Positions 56,404 to 64,000 of a stretch of 64,000 nucleotides of DNA are shown one piece after another. The translations under genes were made by a program, and so were the position numbers. A model generated the notes under the pieces. The model saw only the letters and a list, made by a program, of their open reading frames with translations, was not told the origin of the DNA and made no database searches. How positions within the stretch are numbered: the first letter of the stretch is position 1; every line of letters begins with the position of its first letter. This stretch comes from Magnetospirillum sp. ME-1. GTDB lineage: Bacteria > Pseudomonadota > Alphaproteobacteria > Rhodospirillales > Magnetospirillaceae. Where the stretch lies: the NCBI RefSeq assembly GCF_002105535.1, contig NZ_CP015848.1, positions 3,266,926 to 3,330,925 of the forward strand, written 5' to 3'.

Positions 56404-56961
56404 TCAGCCGCCCAGCAGGCGGGCGGCGACCATCTGGACCAGAGCGCCGATCGACAGGTCGAGAAGGACCAGCAGGCCGGCGGCGCTGGGCTTGACGTCC
56501 AGCGCCTGGTGGGCGACGTAGGCCTGATAGACCAGCACCACCACCGTCATGGCCAGGTTGAGCAGCGCCATGCCGGGGCCCGGCGCCAGGTGGATCAGCA
56601 ATCCCACCGGCAGCAGCACCGCCATCTGGATCACCTGCGACCAGTTGTAGGCGGCGATGTAGCGGAAATAGAGGTGCGAGCGTTCGAGGCCTTCCGAGAT
56701 GTGGTCCATGACCAGTGGGAAGGCGACGCAGCCGATGACATAGGCGATCAACTCGACGGCCAGGGGGCGCAGCAGGTCGTCCTCGAAGGAACCGTCCAGG
56801 GACCGCAGCACCAGGAAACCGGGCAGGATCAGGGCCGGGCCCCAGAAGGAATTGACGAAGCCGCGCGGGCTGGAATCGATCCAGATCAGTCCGGTGGGGT
56901 CGCGCCGGGCCAGCCGCCAGGCGCCGAAAACGCCGGCGAAGATGTCGCCGGCGGTGATCAT
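56404..56961 (-). CDS. Yip1-like multi-pass membrane protein
   Basis: A 185-residue protein with four or five hydrophobic segments (for example [73 protein letters not shown]). It resembles the Yip1-domain group of bacterial membrane proteins; no function is assigned. ATG 56961 overlaps the dapE stop by four bases, so it is part of the dapD-dapE transcript. Confidence 0.7.
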   Translation of the reverse strand: MITAGDIFAGVFGAWRLARRDPTGLIWIDSSPRGFVNSFWGPALILPGFLVLRSLDGSFEDDLLRPLAVELIAYVIGCVAFPLVMDHISEGLERSHLYFRYIAAYNWSQVIQMAVLLPVGLLIHLAPGPGMALLNLAMTVVVLVYQAYVAHQALDVKPSAAGLLVLLDLSIGALVQMVAARLLGG

Positions 56962-58097
56962 GGTGTTGCCGCCAGACGCACGAGGACGCGGCGGTAGATC
57001 TCGGTCAGGGCCTCCATGTCGGCGACGGCCACGTGCTCGTCCGACTTGTGCATGGTCTGGCCGACCAGCCCGAACTCCACCACCGGGCAATGGTTCTTGA
57101 TGAAGCGGGCGTCCGAGGTTCCACCCGAGGTGGAGGCTTCGGGCACGAGCCCCGTCACCTCGAAGGCCGCCTGGGCGATGGCTTCGGAAAGTTGGCCGGG
57201 GGGCGTCAGGAAGGATTCCCCCGACACCTCCACCTTGACCTCGCACTCGCCCTCGACCTGGGCGACGGTGTCCCTGATCCATTTTTCCAGCGACGCGCCG
57301 GAATGCAGGTCGTTGAAGCGGATGTTGAAGCCGGCGCGGGCCTCGGCGGGAATGACGTTGGTGGCGGGATTGCCCACGTCCACCGTGGTCAGCGCCAGGG
57401 TCGAGGCCTGGAAGTGGGGCGTGCCCTCGTCCAGGGGCTTTTGCGTCAGCAGGCGCAGGATCTCCAGCAGGCGGGGAATGGGATTGTCGGCCAGATGGGG
57501 ATAGGCGGAATGGCCCTGGGTTCCGAACACCGTCAGGCGGCAGTTGAGGCTGCCCCTGCGGCCGATCTTCATCATGTCGCCCAGCTTTTTCGGATTGGTG
57601 GGCTCGCCGACGATGCAGCAATCCAGGCGCTCGCCCCGGGCCGCCAGCCAGTCCAGCACCTTGACGGTGCCGTCCACCGCCGGGCCTTCCTCGTCGCCGG
57701 TGATCAGGAGCGAGACCGAGCCCCGGATGGCTCCTTCGGCCTTCAGCCGCGCCACGGCGGCGACGAAGCAGGCGATGGCGCCTTTCATGTCGGCGGCGCC
57801 GCGCCCGAACAGGCGGCCCTGGTCAAGGGCAGCCCCGAACGGCTCGGCCGTCCAGCCCTTGCCGGGCGGCACCACGTCGGTGTGGCCGGCGAAGCAGATG
57901 TTGGGCGCTTCGGTGCCCAGACGGGCGTAGAGGTTCCTGATCTCCGGCCCGCCGGTCGCCGAGCGGAGGTGGTGGCAGACGAATCCCAGGCCTTCCAGCG
58001 CCCCGGCCAGCACGTCCAGCGCACCCGCGTCGTCCGGCGTGACGCTGGGGCGGCGGATCAGCTCCTGGGCGAGCGGGACGGGGTCGGAGAGGCTCAT
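56958..58097 (-). CDS. dapE: Succinyl-diaminopimelate desuccinylase
   Basis: Releases succinate from N-succinyl-LL-diaminopimelate in lysine and peptidoglycan-precursor synthesis. The 379-residue M20-type zinc enzyme has ligand motifs [34 protein letters not shown], and GTSDARF near the C-terminus. ATG 58097 overlaps the dapD stop by one base. The order dapD-dapE suits sequential steps. Confidence 0.95.
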   Translation of the reverse strand: MSLSDPVPLAQELIRRPSVTPDDAGALDVLAGALEGLGFVCHHLRSATGGPEIRNLYARLGTEAPNICFAGHTDVVPPGKGWTAEPFGAALDQGRLFGRGAADMKGAIACFVAAVARLKAEGAIRGSVSLLITGDEEGPAVDGTVKVLDWLAARGERLDCCIVGEPTNPKKLGDMMKIGRRGSLNCRLTVFGTQGHSAYPHLADNPIPRLLEILRLLTQKPLDEGTPHFQASTLALTTVDVGNPATNVIPAEARAGFNIRFNDLHSGASLEKWIRDTVAQVEGECEVKVEVSGESFLTPPGQLSEAIAQAAFEVTGLVPEASTSGGTSDARFIKNHCPVVEFGLVGQTMHKSDEHVAVADMEALTEIYRRVLVRLAATP

Positions 58098-58933
58098 CAG
58101 TCGCGCAGCAGCTCGTTGATGCCGACCTTGGAGCGGGTGCGCTCGTCCACCCGCTTCACGATCACCGCGCAATAAAGGTTGGGGCCGGGCGTGCCGTCGG
58201 GCAGGGGCTTGCCCGGCATGGTGCCCGACACCACCACGGAATAGGCGGGAACGCGGCCCATGAACACCTCGCCGGTCTCGCGGTCGACGATCTTGGTCGA
58301 CGCGCCGATATAGACGCCCATGGACAGCACCGCGCCGGTTTCGACGATGACGCCCTCGGCCACCTCGGCGCGGGCGCCGATGAAGCAATTGTCCTCGATG
58401 ATCACCGGACCGGCCTGCAGCGGCTCCAGCACGCCGCCGATGCCGGCGCCGCCCGAGATGTGCACGTTCTTGCCGATCTGGGCGCACGAGCCCACCGTGG
58501 CCCAGGTGTCGACCATGGTGCCGGAATCCACATAGGCGCCCAGGTTGACGAAGCTGGGCATCAGCACCACGCCCGGGGCGATGAAGGCCGAGCGGCGCAC
58601 CACGGCGCCCGGTACGGCGCGGAAGCCGGCGGCGCGGAAGCGGGCATCGTCCCAGCCCTCGAACTTGGTGGGGACCTTGTCGAACCAGGTGGCGGGGCCG
58701 TCGCCCATCACCTTGTTGTCGGACAGGCGGAAGGACAGCAGCACCGCCTTCTTGGCCCACTGGTTGACCACCCACGTGCCGCCGGTCTTCTGGGCGACGC
58801 GGAGCGTGCCGGAATCCAGGGCGGCCAGGGTCGCCTCGACGGCGTCGCGCACCTCGCCCTTGGTCTGGAGATTGATGCCGTCGCGGGCTTCCCAGGCGGC
58901 GTCGATGGTCTTTTCAAGGGCGGCGAAGCTCAT
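58097..58933 (-). CDS. dapD: Tetrahydrodipicolinate N-succinyltransferase
   Basis: Transfers succinyl from succinyl-CoA to tetrahydrodipicolinate. The 278-residue protein has a helical N-terminus and a left-handed beta-helix of hexapeptide repeats ([40 protein letters not shown]). Length and motifs match DapD. ATG 58933 follows AGGA. It leads the dapD-dapE-Yip1 transcript, and a palindromic repeat lies between it and slyD upstream. Confidence 0.96.
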   Translation of the reverse strand: MSFAALEKTIDAAWEARDGINLQTKGEVRDAVEATLAALDSGTLRVAQKTGGTWVVNQWAKKAVLLSFRLSDNKVMGDGPATWFDKVPTKFEGWDDARFRAAGFRAVPGAVVRRSAFIAPGVVLMPSFVNLGAYVDSGTMVDTWATVGSCAQIGKNVHISGGAGIGGVLEPLQAGPVIIEDNCFIGARAEVAEGVIVETGAVLSMGVYIGASTKIVDRETGEVFMGRVPAYSVVVSGTMPGKPLPDGTPGPNLYCAVIVKRVDERTRSKVGINELLRD

Positions 58934-59011
58934 GGCGGATTCCTGCTCAAGCGGTCTGAAAACGGGGCCCAGAACATACTCCGGGTGGCGGGGGAGTCAA
59001 TAATGCCAGTC

Positions 59012-59093
59012 TGTCATTCCAAGGCGGAGCCGAGGAATCTCCGTCTGCGCCGTTGTGCCAGGATGAGATCCCTCGGCTCCGCTCGGGATGACA
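59012..59093. repeat. Dispersed palindromic repeat, family A copy 3
   Basis: A shorter, 82-base copy with ends TGTCATTCC and GGGATGACA. The GGTTCTGAAAAGC-type core of copies 1 and 2 is deleted; the remainder, including GTGCCAGGATGAGATCCCTC, aligns. It lies between dapD and slyD. Confidence 0.8.
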
Positions 59094-59098
59094 TGTTC

Positions 59099-59581
59099 CT
59101 AGTGGTGGTGATGGCCGGGGAAGTGGGGGTGGCCGTGCTCGACCTCCTCGTCCGAGGCGGCGCGGATCTCGGCCACGGTGCAGTCGAACACCAGGGCCAT
59201 GCCGGCCAGCGGATGGTTGCCGTCCACCACCACCTTGCCGTCGGCCACGTCGGTGACCGAGAACAGCATGGCCTCGTCCTGGTTGCCGTCCATGACGCGT
59301 TCGAACTGCATGCCCACCTGGACGTTGTCGGGGAACAGCGAAGCCTCCTCGACGCTGACCAGTTCGGCGTCGTATTCGCCGAAAGCGTCCTCGGGCTGCA
59401 GCTTGATGCACAGTTCGTGGCCGGCTTCCTTGCCCTCCAGGGCTTCCTCCAGCCGGGGGAACAGGCCGCCATAGCCGCCGTGCAGGTAGATGATGGGCTC
59501 GGCGCCCTCGTCGACGATGTTGCCGTCGGAATCGCTGACGCGGTAGGTCAGGGTGACGACGGTGTCCTTGGCGATCAGCAT
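59099..59581 (-). CDS. slyD: SlyD-type FKBP peptidyl-prolyl isomerase
   Basis: A 160-residue prolyl isomerase and chaperone. FKBP strands VTLTYRVSDSDGNIVDEG and YLHGGYGGLFPRLEEALEGK flank the inserted IF domain (about 70-125), and FAGGM-like GNHPLAGMALVFDCTV closes the fold. The C-terminus GHPHFPGHHHH is a metal-binding histidine cluster, as in SlyD, suited to nickel. ATG 59581. The TPR glycosyltransferase gene ends one base upstream. Confidence 0.93.
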   Translation of the reverse strand: MLIAKDTVVTLTYRVSDSDGNIVDEGAEPIIYLHGGYGGLFPRLEEALEGKEAGHELCIKLQPEDAFGEYDAELVSVEEASLFPDNVQVGMQFERVMDGNQDEAMLFSVTDVADGKVVVDGNHPLAGMALVFDCTVAEIRAASDEEVEHGHPHFPGHHHH

Positions 59582-59582
59582 G

Positions 59583-60956
59583 TCAGTGTCTTTCGTCGGT
59601 CAATGGGGCGTCGATGAGAGAGGCGAGCTGGGCGGCCATCTCGGCCACCGGGGTCTTGAAATCGGAAGGGTCGGGCTGCCGGAACAGCCGCATGGTCGGG
59701 TACCAGGGTGACGTTAGCGGTTCGTCCTGCCAACGCCAATCGGAAACGTAGCGCAGCAGTACCCAGACCGGGCGGCCCAGCGCCCCGGCCAGATGGGCGG
59801 CCGAGGTGTCGATGGTGATGATCAGGTCCATCCGCTCCATCACATGGGCGGTGTCGGCGAAGGATTTGAGCGCCGGGCCGGCGTCGCGCACCAGCCGGTC
59901 GAGCCCCGTGCGCTTCAGATCCTCGGCGCGCGGTCCCATCTGCAGCGAATAGAAGGTCACATGGGGATCGTCCAGCAGCGGACCCAGATCCTCCAGCGGC
60001 CAGGACCGGTCGCGCGGCGTGGTCTTGCCCGCCCAGACCAGACCGACCGCCAGCTTCTGGCCCGGCGGCGGCGCCAGGCGGAGGTTGGGACGCGGCGGGG
60101 CCTTCAGATAAGGCACCTGGGCCGGAATGGCGTCGAAGCGGGTGTCCATCAGGTGGGGCAGGCTGGCCAGCGGGGCCCAGCAATCATGGACGGGCGGGGT
60201 GGTGCCCTTGGGCACCAGCGCCGCCAGACCGGGCAGGCCGGCGAACAGCTCGCTCTGCTCGGGCAGGCATTCCAGCACCACCCTGGCGCCCCGCGCCGCC
60301 AGCAGCGGAACGTAACGGACGAATTGCAGCGCGTCGCCGAAGCCCTGCTCGGCCAGCAGCAGCACGGTGCGGCCCGCCGGATCGTCGCCGGTCCAGCGCG
60401 GCCCCGGCAGGGGGCGGGTGGGATTGCGGGCCAGCCGGGTGCGCCATTCGTAGCCGGCGAAGCCCTTCTGGTAATCGCCCCTATAGAGGTCGGCCAGGGC
60501 CAGATCCCATTGGATTTCGGCGTTGTCGGGATCGGCGGCGGCCAGATGGCTCAGCATGGCGTGGGCCTCGGCGTGCTTGCGCCGGTCGCGCAGCACCAAA
60601 GCCAGGTTGTAGGCGTAGCCGGCATTGTCGGGGGCCAGCTCCACGGCCCGGCGCAACGCGGTCTCCGCCTCCTCCAGCCGTCCCAGGTCGCGCAGCGCGT
60701 TGCCCAGGTTGGACAAGGTGGAGGCGTCGTCGCCGCCCACCGCCATGGCGCGGCGATAGCTGGTCACCGCCGCCGCCGGCTTGCCCTGGCGGCGCAGGAC
60801 GGCGCCCAGATTGGCGTGGGCCGACGCCCAGGCGGGCGCCAGCAGGGCGGCGGCGGCGAAGCCCTGCTCGGCCTCGTCCCATCGTCCGTCCCGCCAGGCC
60901 TGGGCGGCGGCGGCGAAGGCCTGTTGCGCCTGTGGTAAGGGTGTGTCCGCGGCCAT
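59583..60956 (-). CDS. TPR and glycosyltransferase-like protein
   Basis: A 457-residue protein with N-terminal TPR units (about 5-170, for example ASAHANLGAVLRRQGKPAAA, and LSNLGNALRDLGRLEEAETA) and a C-terminal domain like GT9/heptosyltransferase-related TPR proteins (LLLAEQGFGDALQFVRYVPL, IITIDTSAAHLAGALGRPVW). The last motif resembles nucleotide-sugar binding; acceptor and donor are unknown. ATG 60956 follows AGGGGAG. It is followed one base later by slyD. Confidence 0.78.
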   Translation of the reverse strand: MAADTPLPQAQQAFAAAAQAWRDGRWDEAEQGFAAAALLAPAWASAHANLGAVLRRQGKPAAAVTSYRRAMAVGGDDASTLSNLGNALRDLGRLEEAETALRRAVELAPDNAGYAYNLALVLRDRRKHAEAHAMLSHLAAADPDNAEIQWDLALADLYRGDYQKGFAGYEWRTRLARNPTRPLPGPRWTGDDPAGRTVLLLAEQGFGDALQFVRYVPLLAARGARVVLECLPEQSELFAGLPGLAALVPKGTTPPVHDCWAPLASLPHLMDTRFDAIPAQVPYLKAPPRPNLRLAPPPGQKLAVGLVWAGKTTPRDRSWPLEDLGPLLDDPHVTFYSLQMGPRAEDLKRTGLDRLVRDAGPALKSFADTAHVMERMDLIITIDTSAAHLAGALGRPVWVLLRYVSDWRWQDEPLTSPWYPTMRLFRQPDPSDFKTPVAEMAAQLASLIDAPLTDERH

Positions 60957-61163
60957 GTTCTGCTCCCCTGGAAGGCGCCATCTTTCCCGAGGATGGCGGC
61001 TGCGGCAAGAGGGGGGCTTGGACCATTTATGTTTGTCCCTCGCCGGGCGGGCGCCTTCCGCGCCCTTGGCCGCCGCCTCAATGGCGGCTGATCGCGGCGC
61101 ACGCCGCTCTTGAACCCTGCCCGGCAATCACAATATCAGCATCATCGAATATAGGAGGCGTCG

Positions 61164-61598
61164 ATGCTGATCCAAGGATTTCCCCCCGATGGCGTGGTGA
61201 CGGTCAACCGGGTGGTGCTGAAGCCCGGCTTCACGGTGGACGATCTGGAGGAGCGGGTGGCGCTGTTGTGCGAGAACGTCAAGACCTGGCACTCGGAGAC
61301 CGGCTTCATCGGCGGCTTCGTCTGCCTGAATTCCGGAATGATCTCCAACGAGGGCTCGACGGTGGGCCAGGCGGTCGGCTCGCCCCTGGCCGGGCGGGAG
61401 GCGCTGATCATCACCTTCTGGACCAGCTTCGCCGAGCACGAGCAGTCCCACCGGTCCGCCACCTTCCAGCCCCTGTTCAAATCGGTGCTGGAACTGTGCG
61501 AGAACGGCAACGAGGAGATCGCCTATTCCATGCTGTGGCAGGGCGCGGCCTACGGCCCGGACCAGGCCCGGCTGGCCCAGGCGGCCAAAGGGGGCTGA
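61164..61598 (+). CDS. Hypothetical protein, possible ABM-like fold
   Basis: A 144-residue protein. The pattern NRVVLKPGFTVDDLEERVALL, HSETGFIGGFVCLNSG and ALIITFWTSFAEHEQSHRS resembles the antibiotic-biosynthesis-monooxygenase-like dimeric alpha-beta barrel, but I cannot assign it firmly. AGGAGG lies five bases before ATG 61164, a very strong ribosome-binding site. It is a single gene, converging on corA with two bases between the stops. Confidence 0.6.
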   Translation: MLIQGFPPDGVVTVNRVVLKPGFTVDDLEERVALLCENVKTWHSETGFIGGFVCLNSGMISNEGSTVGQAVGSPLAGREALIITFWTSFAEHEQSHRSATFQPLFKSVLELCENGNEEIAYSMLWQGAAYGPDQARLAQAAKGG

Positions 61599-61599
61599 G

Positions 61600-62610
61600 C
61601 TACACCCAGCCCTTGCGGCGGAAGTAGAGGTAGGGCAGCACCGCCGAGACCACCGCCAGGCCGATGGCCCAAAGGTAGCCAAGCTCCCACTGCAGCTCCG
61701 GGATGATCTTGAAGTTCATGCCGTACCAGCTGGCCACCAGGGTGGGGGGCAGGAACAGCACCGACATGATGGTGAACAGCTTGATCACCTGATTTTGCTG
61801 GATGCCGATCAGGCCCAGGGTGGCGTCCAGCAGGAAATTGATCTTGTTGCCCAGGAAGTCGGTGTACTCGGCCAGGGAATGCAGGTCCTGGTCGATGGCC
61901 CGCAGGCGGTCGGGCAGGCCGGACAGGCCCAGGGCGCCCTCGCCGTGGGGCAGGAAGGCGGTGGCGCGCTTCAGGCCCAGCAGGGTTTCGCGCGCCTTGC
62001 CCGACAGGTCGCCGGTGCGCCCGATGGTGCGCAGCAGGGCCTCCATCTCGCGCGAGCCGGCGCGGCGGCGGCGGTGCTGGGGGCCGTGGGGCTGGTGGAA
62101 GATGCGGTGCGAGATGCCGTCCAGACCGGTGCCCAAATCCTGCAGCACGTCGGCGATGCGGTCGATGATGGCTTCCACCAGTCCCAGCATCACGTCGCCG
62201 CCGCTGACCGGGGCGGGATGCGCCGCGGGCAGCGCCGCCGCGAAGGTGGCCATGGCGTGGGGCGTGTCGTGGCGCAGCGTCACCAGCAGGGGGCCGCTCA
62301 GGATGAAGGTCACGGCGCTGTTGCGCGGCTCGAATCCGCTGGCGCCGGTCAGCACCGGCACGGTCATCACCAGGGCGTCGCCCAGGCGCGACAGCCGTGA
62401 CGACGTCTCGATCTCCTGCATGCGGTCCCTGGACGGCAGGTCCAGCCCGGTGCGGGCCTCGACCAGGGCGATTTCTTCGGGCGAGGGGTCGAGCAGATCG
62501 ATCCACAGGGCATCACGGGCGACGCCGTCGGCGCCCCCCGTGGTTACGCCACTTGGGGGCATGCTGCCCGTGGTCACGCCACCCGGGGTGGCATGATAGG
62601 TGGTGATCAT
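61600..62610 (-). CDS. corA: CorA family divalent-metal transporter
   Basis: A 336-residue magnesium/cobalt channel. A cytoplasmic funnel domain (about 30-260) leads to two C-terminal membrane helices: NQVIKLFTIMSVLFLPPTLV, then the signature YGMNF in place of the pore loop, then GLAVVSAVLPYLYFRR. The first 30 residues (glycine, serine and threonine-rich) are unusual, and the charged tail is short. ATG 62610 overlaps the bactofilin stop by four bases. Confidence 0.9.
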   Translation of the reverse strand: MITTYHATPGGVTTGSMPPSGVTTGGADGVARDALWIDLLDPSPEEIALVEARTGLDLPSRDRMQEIETSSRLSRLGDALVMTVPVLTGASGFEPRNSAVTFILSGPLLVTLRHDTPHAMATFAAALPAAHPAPVSGGDVMLGLVEAIIDRIADVLQDLGTGLDGISHRIFHQPHGPQHRRRRAGSREMEALLRTIGRTGDLSGKARETLLGLKRATAFLPHGEGALGLSGLPDRLRAIDQDLHSLAEYTDFLGNKINFLLDATLGLIGIQQNQVIKLFTIMSVLFLPPTLVASWYGMNFKIIPELQWELGYLWAIGLAVVSAVLPYLYFRRKGWV

Positions 62611-63107
62611 GCCGTGCCGGCGGCTTCCTGATTGAGGTCGGGCTTGGCCGGCGGCGGAGCCTCGGCGGGATCGGAGGCGCCGTTGCCCTTGGCGGCCGGG
62701 GCTTCCAGCGCCTTGATGGCGGAGCCGGCCTTGCGCACCAGGCGGCCTTCCATGGAGGCGCCGGCCTCGATCTCCAGGCTGTCCTGGATCACGTCGCCGA
62801 TGACCTTGGCGGACTTGGCGATCACCACCGACGAGGCGTTGATCTTGCCGTTCAGCTCGCCATGGACCTGCACGGTCTCGGCGGTGACTTCGCCGGTGAT
62901 GCGCGCACCCTCGCCCACCAGCAGGCGATGGCAGGCGATGTCGCCTTCCACCTGGCCGTCGATCTGCATCTCGCCCTGGGTGAAGATGTTGCCGACGATG
63001 CGCACGTCGGCCCCGATCACCGACAGGGGCAGGCCGTTATTGCCATGACGGGCGGAATGGGTGGCGGCGGATACTGCGCCTAGGGCCTTACCAAGCTTTG
63101 GGAGCAT
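62607..63107 (-). CDS. Bactofilin
   Basis: A 166-residue polymer-forming cytoskeletal protein. The bactofilin domain (about 28-125) shows IGADVRIVGNIFTQGEMQID, GQVEGDIACHRLLVGEGARI and GELNGKINASSVVIAKSAKV, repeats of the right-handed beta-helix. The tail is alanine- and proline-rich. ATG 63107 with AGG five bases upstream is preferred over GTG 63113. It overlaps the M23 peptidase gene by about 20 bases; bactofilin-M23 pairs shape cell curvature or stalks in several alphaproteobacteria. Confidence 0.93.
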   Translation of the reverse strand: MLPKLGKALGAVSAATHSARHGNNGLPLSVIGADVRIVGNIFTQGEMQIDGQVEGDIACHRLLVGEGARITGEVTAETVQVHGELNGKINASSVVIAKSAKVIGDVIQDSLEIEAGASMEGRLVRKAGSAIKALEAPAAKGNGASDPAEAPPPAKPDLNQEAAGTA

Positions 63108-64000
63108 TTTCACCTGCCGCGATGAATTTGAGGGGATCCTTGGCCACGTCGGCGACGCGGACCTCGTAATGCAGATGGGGGCCGGTGGAGCGCCCGGTGT
63201 TGCCCAGCAGGCCGACCACCGTCGAGCGCGTCACCTTCTGGCCTTCCTTGACCTTGATGCGCGACATGTGGGCGTAGCGGGTGGCCACGCCGTTGCCGTG
63301 GTTGATCTCCACGGTCAGGCCGTAGCGGTCCCAGGGGCCGGCGAATTCCACCACGCCGTCGCCGGTGGCGTAGACCGGGGTGCCGTGCGGGGCGCCGAGA
63401 TCGATGCCTTCATGCACGCCGGTGCGGCGGTTCAGCGGATCGTTGCGGGTGCCGAAGCCGGAATTGAGGTCGTAATCCTCGTGCAGGGGCTCGCCCAGCG
63501 GCATCTTCTGCATCACCGCCTTGATGCCGCTCCAGCGGTCCAGGCGGTCGACCAGCCCGGTCAGGCCGGTATCGCCGGTCAGGGTGTTGAGCGGAATGAA
63601 CGGGCCGCCGCGGCCGGCGTCGCGGTCGCGGCGCTCGAACAGGCGCGACGCGTCGAGGCCGAGGCGGGCCAGCAGACGCTCGGTGTCGGAGATGCGCGAC
63701 TGGGCGGCGGCGTCGGTGTTCTGCACCGCCTGGGAATAAGCGACGCGCAGGCGCTCCAGCGAGCCTTCCAGGCGGCGGACCTGCTCGCGCACGGCGCGGG
63801 CCTCGTCGCCGTCGTCGCTGAGCGCCGGCTCGCCGCTCTTGCCGCGCTTGGCCGGGACGGCCACCTTCCGGGGCGGCTGGTCCTTGGCCAGGGTGGCGTT
63901 GGTCTCGGCCAGCACCACCACGTTGGAATGGACCAGATCCACCTCGCGGGCGATGTCGGCCACCATCTTCTGTGACGAGGCCAGACGGTACTGGGCGGCG
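63088..64000 (-). CDS. M23 family peptidoglycan endopeptidase (5' end missing)
   Basis: Partial gene; the reading frame stays open to the window edge, so the N-terminus is missing and ATG 63966 is internal (AAQYRLASSQK precedes it). A long coiled-coil region (about 35-115 from that ATG) is followed by the LytM/M23 domain: GFGTRNDPLNRRTGVHEGID with the HxxxD ligand, and HLHYEVRV with the second histidine, so the zinc site is complete. It is probably a periplasmic or membrane-anchored wall hydrolase, translationally tied to bactofilin, which overlaps its end. Confidence 0.92.
   Translation of the reverse strand, partial: AAQYRLASSQKMVADIAREVDLVHSNVVVLAETNATLAKDQPPRKVAVPAKRGKSGEPALSDDGDEARAVREQVRRLEGSLERLRVAYSQAVQNTDAAAQSRISDTERLLARLGLDASRLFERRDRDAGRGGPFIPLNTLTGDTGLTGLVDRLDRWSGIKAVMQKMPLGEPLHEDYDLNSGFGTRNDPLNRRTGVHEGIDLGAPHGTPVYATGDGVVEFAGPWDRYGLTVEINHGNGVATRYAHMSRIKVKEGQKVTRSTVVGLLGNTGRSTGPHLHYEVRVADVAKDPLKFIAAGENAPKAW

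Overview
This window is a GC-rich, gene-dense piece of a Gram-negative chromosome. It has short intergenic gaps and many one- to four-base gene overlaps. Gene content and neighbourhoods fit an alphaproteobacterium of the Rhodospirillales, most like Magnetospirillum and its relatives: kdsD beside an RNase D-like gene, bolA-dnaJ-cobS-cobT, a PduO-type adenosyltransferase followed by etfBA and hbd, aroKB beside xerD and a CorC-type gene, and many chemosensory and two-component proteins. The genus is an inference. No magnetosome gene, prophage, insertion sequence or CRISPR array was seen.

Layout. 1-3.6 kb: kdsD, an RNase D-like exonuclease, tRNA-Leu(CAG), an NDUFA9-like reductase and a small HTH protein. 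3.8-10.8 kb: leftward xerD, an exported protein and a 46-residue membrane peptide; rightward aroK, aroB, a CorC/HlyC protein and phoH. 10.8-18.4 kb: a nested inverted repeat, an extensin-like lipoprotein, a UPF0145 protein, mogA, then a leftward dnaJ-like, cobS, cobT and histidine kinase run, with bolA divergent. 18.5-26.7 kb: a TPR protein, an epimerase, a two-domain cold-shock protein, a PAP2 phosphatase, lptG, cobalamin adenosyltransferase, etfBA and hbd. 26.8-36.6 kb: secA, a zinc-binding-type chemoreceptor, tRNA-Leu(TAA), slyX, a HAD nucleotidase, a diguanylate cyclase and a DUF2336 protein. 36.6-41.6 kb: the NAD operon nadA-nadC-nadB with a cyclic-nucleotide-binding protein and a small exported protein. 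41.6-48.4 kb: a P-type Ca2+-ATPase with its overlapping LuxR-type regulator, DUF952, pyrD, a HAD phosphatase and a ferredoxin-NADP reductase. 48.5-55 kb: a leftward four-gene signalling operon (giant hybrid kinase, CheR, receiverless CheB, REC-PAS kinase). 55-64 kb: tpx, a Yip1-like membrane protein, dapE, dapD, slyD, a TPR glycosyltransferase, CorA, bactofilin and an M23 peptidase that runs off the window.

Most genes are housekeeping: cell envelope (kdsD, lptG, dap genes, bactofilin and M23), cofactors (NAD, cobalamin, molybdopterin), aromatic amino acids, pyrimidines and protein export. The more unusual material is regulatory: the CheR/CheB-kinase operon with a degenerate second receiver domain, the kinase attached to cobST, the c-di-GMP/DUF2336 pair with a mini-ORF leader, a structured terminator-ended intergenic region before phoH, and at least three families of dispersed palindromic intergenic repeats. 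I found no strong evidence of an entirely new multi-gene system; the signalling operon and the repeat families are the best leads.
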